This document shows positions 48,876 through 60,357 of a stretch of 64,000 bases of DNA, one piece after another. Numbering within the stretch: the stretch's first letter is position 1; every line of letters begins with the position of its first letter. The notes beneath the pieces are model-generated. The model was not told where the DNA came from. It was given only the letters and a program-made list of their open reading frames with translations, and did no database searches. Source of the DNA: Pollenia angustigena (Eukaryota; Arthropoda; Insecta; Diptera; Polleniidae); NCBI GenBank assembly GCA_930367215.1, contig OV884056.1, forward strand, positions 48,050,308-48,114,307. Direction: 5' to 3'. The translations under genes were made by a program, and so were the position numbers.

Positions 48876-49116
48876 TCTTAAAAACTGTTTCCTCAGCAGT
48901 GAAGAAGCTCGTTGTATTAACCAAGTTTTGAGTAAAAAAAAAAAAAAAGGCCGAGAACTCCGTTTTTTATGAAAACTCCATTTGCGCGACCTCTAAACCT
49001 ATTCCGAAAATTCTTAAAAAAAACCAATAATACTTTACCCTATAAGCTTTTAAATTATAACTGAGCACCTATGAAAATCAGAAAGAAAAAAATTTTTGGG
49101 ACACCCTAATATACAT

Positions 49117-49829
49117 ACTTAATATCTTTTCTTTTTCGCTTAGTGTTGCATACAAAATGATAAATTCAACATACTCTCATTTACTGTTTCTAATGGGGGA
49201 AGCTATAACAGCGAAAAGTTTGTTAAAATTTTCAATTATTAACAGTACAGTCTCATACATACATACATCTACATATATTCACCTAAGCACGTACACAATT
49301 TATTCTCTGCATCCTTTTAACTTTGAAACGGCTGAATTTCTTTTTCCTTGTTCTTACAAAATTTGTTTTCAATGAGACTACTAAAGCGTTAAATTAAAGA
49401 CTTTTTCCAGAAATGTATTTTGTTCTATATCAAGTTATTTCTACTTTCAACTCAACTCAATTCCATTAATTTCTATTAAATTTATTTGCAAACTTTTCTC
49501 GTTGTTTCGTTTAAATTCTCCGGTATTGTTTCTGCAACAATTTGTGTCTTATTGTAACATTTTATTGTTTTTTTTTCTTCTTGAATAAAATCCAAAAATT
49601 GTTTTGTTTTGACGAAAATGGTTTTATCATTGTTTTGCATAAATATTCTTTCTTTTTGTGTTTCATATAAATCCTTAATAATGGAGGAGAGAGAGAGAGA
49701 GAGATAGCAATGTTTTCATACCTACACATATTAACTGGAATGGAAGGCATATACAAATTGATATACAAGGTGGGTCATAATTCACTGTACATTGTATTAT
49801 TGATAACATTTTTTTTCTTTTTTTATATT
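49117..49829. other. No gene recognised
   Basis: AT-rich; a short (GA)n tract lies near 49687-49703. Confidence 0.35.
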
Positions 49830-50330
49830 TTAGTATTTTAAACCACGTTTGGGAGATTCAGTAGCCAAGTGTAGGATTGAGGAACGGGCAAAAAATTTTG
49901 AGTTCTATTTTGCTAGTCAAAATTCATACAAAATATATATGACCGATGAAGCGCATTTCCATTTAAATGGCTATGTAAATAAGCAAAATTTAAGAATCTG
50001 GGGCACTGAAAACCCAAGAGTGATTCAACAGCGTCCTTTGCATCGCCTTAGAGTCACAGTTCGGTGCGGACAAGATCTTCGGTCCGTTCTTCTTCCAAAA
50101 CGAAGAAGGCAATGTATTGACTGTAAATGGTGAGTGTTATAGGGCTATTTTAGAACATTGTTTGTTTCCTGAAGTTGGTAATATTCAAGAATTGTGGTTG
50201 TCAACAAGACGGAGCTACGTGCCAAGCCGCAAGGGAAACACTGAAGTTGCTGCGAATTGTTGTTGGTAACCGTATCGTTTCACGATTTGTAGATGTCAAT
50301 TGGTCATAACGGTCACCCGACTTAACACCA
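49830..50330 (+). pseudogene. Mariner transposase fragment (fourth copy)
   Basis: FYFASQNSYKIYMTDEAHFH, LNGYVNKQNLRIWGTENPRV, RVTVRCG runs from 49849 to about 50075. It shifts frame to FFFQNEEGNVLTVNGE, LFPEVGNIQELW and then decays at WLSTRR, where the QQDGA site should be. First catalytic Asp region present; both ends and TIRs are missing. The right side stops at the ~180-bp repeat beginning 50335. Confidence 0.75.
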
Positions 50331-50334
50331 CCAG

Positions 50335-50512
50335 TATCCATGTTCTGTAACTTTAGTGAGAACTTCTCGCATCGAAAAGATGTGAAACAAAATATTCCAT
50401 CGTTTCTCGAAAAGTGAGAAAAAAGTGTGTCTGTAACTCAAGTCGATAACTTTCAAAAGAGATACCGTTGTTACGTTATAAATGTCATAATATTCTACTC
50501 GAAGCCGATGTG
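50335..50512 (-). repeat. Dispersed ~180-bp repeat, copy 2
   Basis: Reverse complement of 5850-6032: CCATGTTCTGTAACTTTAGT, CATCGAAAAGATGTGAAACA, GTTACGTTATAAATGTCATA, TACTCGAAG. It truncates the mariner fragment. Confidence 0.55.
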
Positions 50513-50945
50513 ACATTGCTGACGTTGAGAACGTCAGTCACACATATCGTTGACGGCGACCAAAATTTACTAAAATTTAAAAATTTTCAACGACGGCGGC
50601 GAAAAAACAACCGTCGGCTATACCAAATAATGTAAAGTGCGACTTTAAATTTTGTTGTTTGCAAAAGAGCTTTGAAAACATTTGTATATTTTATAAAAAT
50701 GTAAAAAGCAAAATAATTAAACAATGAAAAAATGTGCCAAGAACAATATATTATTATTTGCATTTGTAAATTTACCGCGCAACTCTTTGCTAAAAAGAGA
50801 ACACAGGAAAAATTTTTACATAAATAAGTTTTTTCGTCATTAAAAACCTTTTTAATTTTGTTAATTTTTTAGATTTTATTTTAAAGCTTTTTATTTGCCG
50901 CTGTTTGTTCTTACAAAATTTTTGTAAGAACAAATATTTATTTGC
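50513..50945. other. No gene recognised
   Basis: It contains a GACGTTGAGAACGTC palindrome near 50521 and CGACGGCGGCG near 50592, otherwise AT-rich. Confidence 0.4.
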
Positions 50946-50949
50946 CTAA

Positions 50950-52862
50950 AAACGAGGAAAATATTTGACTGAATACACATCACTAAATAAATCATTTTAT
51001 GATAACTATATTAATACAATGAAATATAATTTAAAACGTAATCCAAAATCGTTTTACAAGTTTGTTAATTCTAAGAAAAGAGCAACAGGCTACCCTTCTT
51101 CTATGAAGTTTAGACAGAATAAATCCAGTGATCATGCAACTATAAGCAACTTATTTGCGGATTTTTTCTCAACAACATATTCAGATTCTACTTATGATGA
51201 TTCTGTTAATTATCCATTCGAAATAACAGCAAAGCAAACAATAAATATACCTTCTCTTGATATTTCTACAATATCTGTGGAACTAAAAAACCTTAAATTT
51301 TCGTACAACTATGGACCGGATAAAATTCCAAGCAATATTTTAATTAAATGTGCCGATGCTATTGCCATCCCTTTAGAAATTATATTCAATGCATCAATAA
51401 AATATGGTTATTTTCCAGACGTTTGGAAAAATTCTTTCATAGTTCCTTTGTATAAATCAGGAAAAAAGTCTGAAGTGGAAAACTACCGTGGAATAGCTAA
51501 ACTTAGTATTATACCTAAATTATTTGAAAAAATCATCACTGAATATTTATCCTATCGGGTGTCCAATTTAATATCCCCTTATCAGCATGGATTTCAAAAA
51601 AAGTGCCCTACTACGACAAACCTTCTTCAACTCACTACCGTTATAAATCGTGGATTTTTGGAACAAGAACAAACTGATGTTATATACACTGACTTCAGTA
51701 AAGCTTTCGATAAAGTTAACCATTTGCTCATCAAAAGGAAATTATATTTTTTGGGGTTCACAGACCTTAGTATTAAATGGATTTATTCATATTTAACTAA
51801 TAGAAAACAAACCGTTCTTTCTGGAGTACCACAGGGAAGCCACCTTGGTCCGCTTCTTTTTTCACTGTTCATTAACGACTTGCCTGCCGCTATTCAATCT
51901 TCAAATATTTTAATGTTTGCTGATGATGTAAAAGTTTTTCTAAGTTATTGTCAAGTTTCTGACCAACAACGTCTCCAAAATTACTTAAACTCGTTTTATT
52001 CATGGTGCTTAATAAATCTTATGGTTAAATCTTAATAAATGTAAATATATGCGATTTGTCAGAAAGAATCCGATACCTGCACAATATCATCTTGGTGGTA
52101 GTCAGCTGGAATTGGCCGTCAATTTCTAAGACCTTGGAATTCTGTTTGATCCGAAACTTAATTTTATTTCGCATATCACTATGATAGTAAATAAAGCTAG
52201 GGGTGTACTTGGTTTCGTCAAGCGCTGGGCTAAAGAGTTTAGTGATCCATATGTCACAAAAACTTTGTATACTGCACTTGTAAGACCTATTCTAGAGTAT
52301 GGATCTATAATATGGGACCCTATATATAACACACATTCCGATGCTATTGAATCCGTCCAAAAGCAATTCTTTCTCTTTTGTCTTCGTGGACTAAACTTTA
52401 ATCCAGTAAACTTGCCTTCGTATACTTGTAGACTCTCTCTTATAAAGCTGCCCACCCTGAAAGGCGTAGGACAATGTTAAACATATCGTTTATTTTCAAC
52501 ATAATTACTGGTGAAGTATGCTCTGGATTTTTAATACACAATATTTCGTTTAATGTTCCTCAACGCCCATCACGTCATTTTATCCCATTATCAGTTCGAT
52601 GTTTTAGAGCTAATTATGCTAATGCTGATCCTCTTATTAGAATGTGCAATGAATTTAACAAATTCTATAGTTTTATTGATTTTTCTTCAAGTTCAAATGT
52701 CATTAAGAATAAAATTATTATTTCATTAAATTCATAGTTTTTATTTTTTATTGTTTTAAATAATCATTTTATATATTTTGTTTTGTATTTCATGTTTAAT
52801 GTACACTAAATTAAGAATATTAAATTTAAAATGTCTGTAAGGATATAATATAAATAAATGGT
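50950..52862 (+). mobile_element. Non-LTR retrotransposon (jockey-superfamily type), 5'-truncated
   Basis: Only the RT half of ORF2 and a ~120-bp 3' UTR ending in ATATAATATAAATAAAT remain; the endonuclease and ORF1 are absent. A small inverted repeat (52860-53010) follows directly. Confidence 0.8.
50959..52737 (+). pseudogene. Non-LTR reverse transcriptase, frameshifted
   Basis: The first open piece (to 52035) reads NPKSFYKFVNSKK, GPDKIPSNILIKCADAIAIP, KSEVENYRGIAKLSIIPKLF, YQHGFQKKCPTTTNLLQL, VIYTDFSKAFDKVNHLLIKR, GVPQGSHLGPLLFSLFINDL and the catalytic LMFADDVKVFLS. After frame breaks at 52035-52180 and about 52455 come KARGVLGFVKRWAKEF, LVRPILEYGSIIWDP, and RPSRHFIPLSVRCFRANYAN. Motif order is normal. 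The exact clade is not settled without a tree. Confidence 0.85.
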
Positions 52863-53010
52863 CACATTAGGAGCATTTTTGTTTGATAGCAAATAATTTT
52901 GTTTGCCCAAAATTAGCTGTTTTTCTGTTTGCCCCTCAAAAATATTTTGTGGTCAGATTAGGGCAAACAAATACTTGATATTTTTTGACAAATGTTTGCC
53001 ATATGTGACC
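52860..53010. mobile_element. Possible hairpin MITE, GGTCACAT ends
   Basis: GGTCACATTAGG at the left and ATATGTGACC at the right bound 151 bp, and GTTTGCCC/GGGCAAAC words pair inside. No duplication was seen. Confidence 0.4.
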
Positions 53011-54267
53011 GTACCTTAAGAAAGAAAGTCACATCTCAATTTAAGTTTAAAATAAAACTCGTGAGCTCAAATTTTAAAATAAGAGAATTCATTCTAATTG
53101 GGCTTGCGATTCGAATTTTCTCCTACCCTGCTCAAAACTACTAAAATGGAAATGTGGCTTTCTTTCTTAGGAGGGCAGTATTGATTTATTGGCGCTAAAA
53201 TTGGATACTTTTTAACTGATCTACTTTTAATAGACAGGCATTTTTCCTATTAGAAATCACCTGGATCAGGTAATGAACACTTTAGATGGCTCACGATTGA
53301 GATGACAAATATTTTTTATTTTTAGTAGGTTCTATGCATGACATTATTAGCTTTTGCAATTTAATAAAATAAGTCCAACATTTCATCTAGCTTTAGTACC
53401 CTTTCCCTCTCGAAAGCACTTCTATTGTTTTACAAAGCTGTTGTATACTCCCATTCATTTCATTTGTCTTTTTCTTTCTTAAATCCTTTTACTTAGAATT
53501 TAATGACTGTATTTATTTACTTGAACTCACAAAGCTCAAATATTGTATATTTATTGGCAATAAAATTACCTAACCGTAAAAACATAAATAATAAAAAAAA
53601 AAAACAAAACAAACTCTTTAATAAGATTAAGGAAACAAAAAAAAAAAGTGAAATGGCCTTAAGCCGGAAGCAACCTGAGTGTTTATTGCTGCCTGCTAAA
53701 TTTGGCGCGTTAATTAAATTGAAAATGGATAAAATAAGAAAAATAACCCCAGAAAGTTTTTTGCACAAAGATTATTTAATTACGTTCCCTAAACCACAAT
53801 AATAAAAAAAAGAAAAAAAAGAACAACGAAAGCGAAACTTTAGAAAAAAACAGGTAACTATAACAAAAAGTTGAATTAACACTTTGTTAACAAATTAGTA
53901 CGCTTCACCTTGTTAACTTAGCAATGCTTCGCATTAACTTTGAGAACATGGTGGACACACAGTTATGGTTAGAAAAAAAGTGGGCGAAAATAATATATAA
54001 TGGAAAGCTATTTTGACAATGTGTGGGAGAAGCGTTAGGTAGAAGGAGAAAAATATATGACAGTTCTTGTTTGCCATACACAACACCCTTTTGTTTGCCT
54101 CCCTTTCTTAAATAACCCGGTTTCCTTTTTTTAATTAATAATAATCATACGACACGCATGTATGACAGGAAAGGCTTTTAGAAAAACCATATGTCATTTT
54201 GCACAGTGGAGACGACCAAATAAAATGGCAAATCGACAAAAATTTTTTTCAGAAATTTACTAAAATA
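53011..54267. other. No confident gene
   Basis: A 99-codon plus-strand ORF (53503-53802; KKKK-rich middle, then SEMALSRKQPECLLLPAKFG) has no recognised domain. It overlaps an open minus frame, so I leave it uncalled. Confidence 0.35.
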
Positions 54268-55430
54268 CTAGCTGACCCGGCAAACGTTGTTTTGCCATAT
54301 AACTTATTTTTTTTAGATATTGCAGTGTCAGCATGCCAAATTTTAAGAAAATCGGTTGATTAGTTAAGAAGATAATACAAATTTTAGGCTAAAGTTCTTT
54401 CTAGATTTTACACTATTTGCCTGCCAAATTTCAAGAAAATCGTTTGATTAGTTAAAAGGATGAAGGGAGGGGAAGCTTTTACCCTTCGTGTCCTATTTCA
54501 TGCCCTGTTTTATGTCAGATGTTACAGTGTCTGCATGCCAAATTTTTAGATAACTGGTTGATTAGTTTAGAACATATATTGAGGCGGAGCTTTAACCCCT
54601 CTTGCCTTATTTTACGGCCAAAGTAAAAAAATTATAGACTATAGTTTTTCCAGCTGTAACACTATTTACCGGTGAAATAATAATAAAGACCAAGAAAATC
54701 GGTTGATTAATAAAGAAGATATAGGATGGGGGAGCTTTGACTCCTTTTGCCCTATTTCACGCCCTATTCGATATTTTCTTACAGATGTTATAGTGTTTGC
54801 ATGCCAAATTTTAAGAAAACCGGTTGATTAGTGAAGAAGATATATTTAGGGGGAGCTTTTACCCCTCTTGCCCTATTTCACGCCCTAAATAATTATAGGC
54901 AATAGATGTTACACTATTCGCCTGCAAAATTTCAAGAAAATCGGTCGATTAGTTAAGAAGATATAGAAAGGGGGAGCTTTTGCACCTCTTGCCCTTTTCC
55001 CTATTTCCTTTCAGATGTGTCAGTGTCTTTATGCGAAATTTTAAGAAAACCGGTTGATTTGTGAAGAAGATGTATTGAGGGGCGAGCTTTTACGCCTCTT
55101 GCAATATTTAACGCCCTCTAGCGATATGTAATATACTTCACGACCTATTCCAATATCTAACAAATACACATACATACATATTAAAATCATAATAATTGGT
55201 CGAGCCGTTTCGAATGTAATTCGGAAATGGGGGGAATTTTGTTGATATTTGTATGGGAATACATAGGAAAATCTGAATGCCTTATCTCCGGAAAGACTGG
55301 GCCGATTCTTGCAAACTTGACATAAACCATCTACACTACTTTCCCAACGTACCCTGAAGTTTTGGTGGAAATCGCTCGACCTGTTTCCACAAAGACATCA
55401 AAGTGTCCACTTCTTTTTATAACTGACAAA
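54268..55430 (-). mobile_element. Nonautonomous Helitron, reverse orientation, tandemly repeated interior
   Basis: The minus-strand 3' end is CTAG at 54268 (plus: ACTAGCTGACCCGGCAAACG), with host T outside and a GGCAAAACAACGTTTGCC palindrome. Inside, ~100-180-bp units (GATGTTACAGTGTCTGCATG, CCAAATTTTAAGAAAA, GGTTGATTAGTTAAGAAGAT, GAGCTTTTACCCCTCTTGCC) repeat about six or seven times. The right end near 55430 is not a clear TC terminus. Confidence 0.65.
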
Positions 55431-55780
55431 AAATCGAAAATACATTTTGTTGTAGCATTTTTATGAGAAAAAAATACTGCGTCGATTGGTCCCACATTTG
55501 TATGACGAAAAAAAATTCACTTACGCAAAAAAAAAAACATTAAAAAAATTGTTTGCTGTAAGCCGTGGAATCAACGGGAATAAAAGACTTGAGAGGAAAT
55601 GTTTAGAGCCAATATATACAGCGAGAAAAAATAAAAAAACGTTTTTAAAATCATGTTCCTAAGTTGTATAATTTTTGTAATATGAAATTTTTCTTCTTTC
55701 TTTCATACAGGTTTTTGGGCTCTGGTGAACATTTTATGTTTTGTCAGTTACAGCGTTCTTTAATTCCTGCGAAGATATAT

Positions 55781-57464
55781 CGTCAGCTCATTACTGGTTT
55801 GACCTACCGACCATTTTTAAAAAAAATGAGTTAGGTATGAGGAATATATTTTTTTTAATACCCTCTTTCTAAATCAAAAACCTGTTTCGCGAAAATTTTT
55901 ATGGTTTCTGAGATATAAAGCATTAATTTTGCTGCATATCAATTGTTTCAAAATTTTTTAAATACTATTTTGCTCTACAAGCCATTGTTTGGCGATTGCA
56001 GCAAATGCTTCTTACAAAAACGTACAAAATAAATTTTACTGTTGCTTTGCTGCATTGCCGTAAGAAAAAAGAAGCAGTTAAAGCAAAAGCAAAGTAAAAT
56101 GACAACAAGAAAATAAATTTGTGAAAAATAGTTTTATAATGGACCCAACCAAGTGTACGGTTTGCTATTATTTGTGTTTTTAGCCTACCTAAGGGAAATG
56201 CTTCAAAATTTTACTACAAACAAAAATTTAATATGTTTAATCTTACAGCAATCATTAATATGTCATATATATATTAACTTTTACTTATTGTGCCTTTTTG
56301 ACGGAAGCTCACAGTGGTCGGAGTGGTAACAATATTGCTAGTGCTTAAATTAAAATTTTAAATGAATTAATAAAATATTATCCACTTATTAAAACTTTGG
56401 CATTATGGAGCGATTCTTGCGTACCTCAAAATAAAAATCCAAGTAACGCAACCGCAATCAAAATGTTCTTTAAACAAAATTATATTAATGCCGTAATACA
56501 AAAGTCTTCAGAACCAGAACATTCTTTAATTCAAGAAGTGGACTGTGTCCATGGTGTTATTGACCGGTACTTAAAGAATATTGAAATTCATAGTCCTCTT
56601 CATTTACTAAATTTACTTAAAACAATGCCAAATAATGAAACAAAACTTAAAGTTATGGAAATGCTTCCGGAAAATTTTCGCACATACTCGTTGGAAGCAA
56701 ATAAAATGGACTTTCGAAAAGTCCCTTTTGCTAAAATTAAAGTACTTCTATACAGTTAAAATAATGATTTATGTATATATTATAAAACTTCTACCAGAGA
56801 GGAAAAATATTAAAATGCAATTTTGGTTAAGTCTGCATCAAAAAATTGTTTGAAAACTCCTGAGAATTTGTTGACGAATGTTTTGAATATATCGAAACCA
56901 TCATTTATTTCCAGCGATATAAATAGAGACATAAAAGACTTGCTTATATTTCTTCCACGTGTTGATAAAGCTTATTATAAAAATTTACTCAATATTAAGT
57001 TTAAAATTTTCTTTTTACTTTTGCATCATTTAAGTTGTTTAATTTGTGGCTTTTTATGTAACTTTTCATAACAGTAGAACAGTTTTTTCTGTTTTTGTAA
57101 AGTAAAATCAAATAAAAAAACTATAAAAAAAATTCCCAAAAATTACTCAATATACAGCAATAAGTATACGTATGCAGCACAAAAAGCCACTTTTTAATTT
57201 TTTTTTTTTAGAAAAGTGGCGTATGCGGCACAAAACAATATTTTCATTTTCAAAAAAAAAAAAAAAACACTATTAAATTCTAACTTTATTCATGAAAGTG
57301 CGCAAAAATTTGTATTTTTCTTCAAAACATATACCGGAAGCAGTGGTAAAAATATAAAAAAATTCTATCGGGTACAATTTGAGAAATCTTCATGTAAATC
57401 TTCTTTGTCGTTTTTCTCCACTCCGACTTTTTGGCATATGCGCCAAGCCAATTCTGAGCTGACG
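55781..57464. mobile_element. Sola-like DNA transposon, 4-bp TSD ATAT
   Basis: CGTCAGCTCATTACTGGTTT opens it and AGCCAATTCTGAGCTGACG closes it. ATAT flanks both ends (55777-55780 and 57465-57468). A sister at 36386-37118 has a different 4-bp duplication, so 4 bp is the element's rule. Sola1/2 are the superfamilies I know with 4-bp TSDs. It carries a decayed transposase (56361-56995). Confidence 0.7.
56361..56995 (+). pseudogene. Putative Sola-like transposase C-terminal remnant
   Basis: An open frame 56361-56759 reads NELIKYYPLIKTLALWSDSC, VPQNKNPSNATAIKMFFKQN, SEPEHSLIQEVDCVHGVIDR, YLKNIEIHSPLHLLNLLKTM. A D-S-C-x-P-Q-N motif followed by an EHSxIQExDxVHxxI motif matches DDE-type transposases of insect transposons that I associate with Sola (from memory). 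After a frame break, 56823-56995 gives ISKPSFISSDINRDIKDLLI, FLPRVDKAYYKNLL, which reads as the C-terminal tail. N-terminal parts are absent upstream of the TAA at 56346. Sola is the best guess; unclassified remains possible. Confidence 0.55.
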
Positions 57465-57559
57465 ATATAGATTTTATAAGTTTTTGTAAAAGTTTTCTAT
57501 AAATAACAATTGTGATCTTTTTTATAGAACTGTTGGTTTTATTTGAAGTTTTTGATATC

Positions 57560-58145
57560 TTAATAAGGCTTAAGTTCATTAAATTTAATTTTCATGAAAT
57601 TATTTTTAGTGAAGAAAGGAATTTACAACATGAAATGAACTAAAAATTGTTTTGATAATTTTATTCTTGACTGAACACCGAATTGACCTCGGGTCGAATT
57701 TACTAGTTTCGAGAACAACCACATTCTCATCATCAGAAATCTTTACCATTCTACCGTTTGCACCACAGCGGCACCTGTCAGACTATAGGCAAACATCAAT
57801 TTTAAGCCAATGGTAATGGTGGATCGAAAGTTACAGTAATTGATTATCCATTTTCAATTTTATTTACATGTTTTAACCTTGCTTCTATTTTTTTTTTGTA
57901 TTTTTTGTCAAAACTTGGTCTTGAAGACTTAAGTACGTTTGTTTGTAAGTTTTTTTCTTTTTTTATGTATTTTTTCGTTGACCCGCAGTGGTGCCAACGG
58001 CAGAACGGCAAACAATTCTGATGATGAGAATGTGGTTGTTCTCGAATCTAGTAAATTCGATCCGAGTTCAAGACCGTCAAGCATAAAATTATAAAACATT
58101 TTTAACTCATTTCAAGTTGTAAATCCTTCCTAAAGTCCTTTAACG
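57560..58145. mobile_element. Foldback element, TTAAGGCTTAAG family, both arms
   Basis: The left arm 57560-57765 (TAAGGCTTAAGTTCATTAAA, TTATTTTTAGTGAAGAAAGG, then GAATTGACCTCGGGTCGAAT, GAGAACAACCACATTCTCAT) is inverted at 57985-58145. Each arm ends inward in a block with a tRNA B-box-like box (GAGTTCAAGACC right). The ~220-bp centre is T-rich. Copies: 5279-5795, 3225-3430, 39825-40022. Confidence 0.65.
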
Positions 58146-58704
58146 ATTTAAAAAATCTGTCCTTTTTTCTACCGCCATTTTTTTTTTTTTTTGAAGAAAA
58201 TCTCTTTGAATACTTCAATGATTAACATAAACACCTCCTTTATTTATCGTTATAATTTTAGTATTGATATTTTTCTTGTAATTTTTTTCGCACAGTGCGA
58301 AAAAAACAACATATAAAAAGAAAAATCCATTTAAAAGCCAACCACAAAAAAAAATTATTGTGGTTGAATGATAAATACTATAATTTGAACAGAGTCCAAT
58401 TTATCTTTGGAATTAGTGCATTGTACCGTTAATGATGTTGACAGTTTGTTTTTGGTTGTTTTGTAAGTGTGTGTAACCACAGACAGGAGAAACCGCTATC
58501 CCTTAAAGTACTGTATTCCGATGTGTGCTTACATAAATATACACCTGAATGTTTTCTTTTTTACTAAAGTCGTACAAAGGAAAAAAAATCACGATAAATA
58601 AGTTGTCACATTGATTACCATATTGTTATGGTAAAGACCGAATAATATCTACTTGATGCCGCTTACGCGCAAGTGTGTTAAAAAACAATAAAGCATTTTA
58701 AAGC
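58146..58704. other. No gene recognised
   Basis: AT-rich, with no motif that I can name. Confidence 0.35.
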
Positions 58705-58912
58705 AGCCTTTCCATCGTCATGGCCAGAGTCAAGAAAGTTGATATCGTACTCCTAATGAGCGATTTCAATGCGCAGGTTGGCAACATCAACGCAGGTGTC
58801 TGGAGAAGGTGGTGAGCTGTTGACGAAGGTATGTGCTAGCAATAACTTGGTCATAAGCGGAACACTTTTAAAGCACAACAACATCTGCAAAGTAACTTGG
58901 ATATATTAAAAG
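58705..58912 (+). pseudogene. RTE endonuclease scrap
   Basis: KKVDIVLLMSDFNAQVGNIN is the conserved GDFNAQVG block of RTE/BovB APE-like endonucleases with G changed to S. After a deletion and frame change, GELLTKVCASNNLVISGTLL, KHNNICKVTWI follows. Only ~70 codons survive. It probably derives from a relative of the RT at 47632-48870. Confidence 0.7.
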
Positions 58913-59099
58913 TACAAAACAAATAACATTTAACAGAAATAGAAAAATATGTAGCTAAGAAGTTTTTGACATGTGCACACGGCTTACGTAATTTTCCATA
59001 ATTGTTATAGTTTTAGAAATCTAAAGCAAACAGATATTTAATTTCTTTCATTTTTGTGTTTGGAATTTTTTAGCACACATTTTTTTTCCGGAGGACTAA

Positions 59100-59223
59100 C
59101 TTAACCATAATATGGCTGTCGGTGACAACAACATGATTAAATTAAGCATAATATGTTTAAAAGTTTCTTTAAAAATAGTTTTGTTGGAGGTGATCATATT
59201 TGAACATGTTTGTTTTCTGCGTG
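59100..59223. mobile_element. Right-end fragment of the minisatellite TIR family
   Basis: TTAACCATAATATGG, ATTAAGCATAATATG and the end TGTTTGTTTTCTGCGTG resemble the right ends at 15730 and 35606. The left end is missing. Confidence 0.4.
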
Positions 59224-59415
59224 CATACAAATACAGTGCTGTGGATTAAGTTTAAACTTATTTTACGTTGTCCTAAACTCTGATTTTTCCGGCGAAGCTA
59301 TTTCGTCAAAATTTTGTATACAAATTTGATAATGGCAACACAAGTCTGTTTTCAGATTGACTAAATCTAAATTAACTAAGATCTTAACAACCGAGCCTTA
59401 AGGCTTTATGTTTGA

Positions 59416-60121
59416 CTAGCTGGCCCGACAGACGTTGTCCTGTCCAAATTAGGAAGAAACATACGAACATTTGAAAGAAAAATTAGTTAAATCGATGGAG
59501 CCGTTTTATGATTTTGTGTAAATCGAAATAGTGAGCGTTAAAGTAGGCAGGGCAAAATTTTTTTTCCGTAAAAACCTAAGTTGGACCATGGCGATGATTT
59601 TAAAGAAAAAATCGTCCAAATCGGTCAAGCCGTTCTGAAGTTATGCGCTTAATAGAAAAAGTGGGCGTAATTGTAGGCGTGGAACATGAAAACGTAAAAT
59701 AGATTAATAAAAACATTTAAATATAATTAGTCAAATCGATAGATCCGTTTTTTGATTTTAGGTAAATCGAAAAAAGTGGGCGGGGCAAAAGTTTCTTTCA
59801 GTAAAAACCTTAGTTGGACCATGGCAATCATTTTAAAGAAAAAATCGTCCAAATCGGTCAAGCCGTTCTCAAGTTATGCGCTTAATAGAAAAAGTGGGCG
59901 TAAAAGTATGTGTGGTAAATTTTTCTTTCGATGAAAACTTAAAATGGATTAATACGAACATTTGAAAGAAGAATTTGTCAAATGGATCTAGCCGTTTTCT
60001 GATTTTAGGTAATTTAAAAAAAGTGGGCGTAAAAGTGGGCGGGGCAAAATGTTATTTTTGTATAAATCTAAGTTGGACCATGGCGATCATTTTAAAGAAA
60101 AATTCGTCTAAATTATATAGA
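59416..60121 (-). mobile_element. Nonautonomous Helitron with canonical ends, reverse orientation
   Basis: On the minus strand TCTATATAATTTAGACG starts at 60121 after host A, and CTAG ends at 59416 before host T, with GGACAACGTCTGTCGGGCCAG just upstream. Three ~240-bp units (AAATCGATGGAGCCGTTTT, AAAAAGTGGGCG, AGTTGGACCATGGCGAT, TCGTCCAAATCGGTCAAGCC) fill it. It is related to 11120-11584. Downstream 60122-60260 looks like an older Helitron piece (CCGAAAATTTCAACAAAATC). Confidence 0.75.
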
Positions 60122-60357
60122 TGTCATTGGTGGCGCAATATGAAAATTGGAAATCAAAAATCAGACTTCACAGTGTCGCCTGCCTGAATATTTTGAAGAT
60201 TCCCCGAAAATTTCAACAAAATCGGGCCAGCCGTTTGGGAGTACATACGTTAAATACATACATACATAAATTTTTTTTTTTTAAATGAGGAAAAAATCAT
60301 CGAAAGACCCTGGCCAGATGGTAGTGCCAGTAGTGCGAGACTTTAACACGCTAGAAC

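Larger units (their letters stand above)
46034..49108. mobile_element. hAT-like DNA transposon, 8-bp TSD ATATACAT
   Basis: TAGGGTGTCCCAAAATTTTT is inverted at the right end (AAATTTTTGGGACACCCTA ending 49108), and ATATACAT flanks both sides (46026-46033 and 49109-49116). Subterminal inverted blocks extend further (GGTTTAAAGGTCGCGCAAAT left; ATTTGCGCGACCTCTAAACC right). It carries a transposase remnant at 46632-47290 and is interrupted by an RTE retrotransposon near 47590-48875. Confidence 0.85.

Noticed and set aside
53503..53802. 99-codon ORF as a host gene
   Set aside because: Low-complexity Lys run, an open reverse frame and no recognisable domain or splice context.
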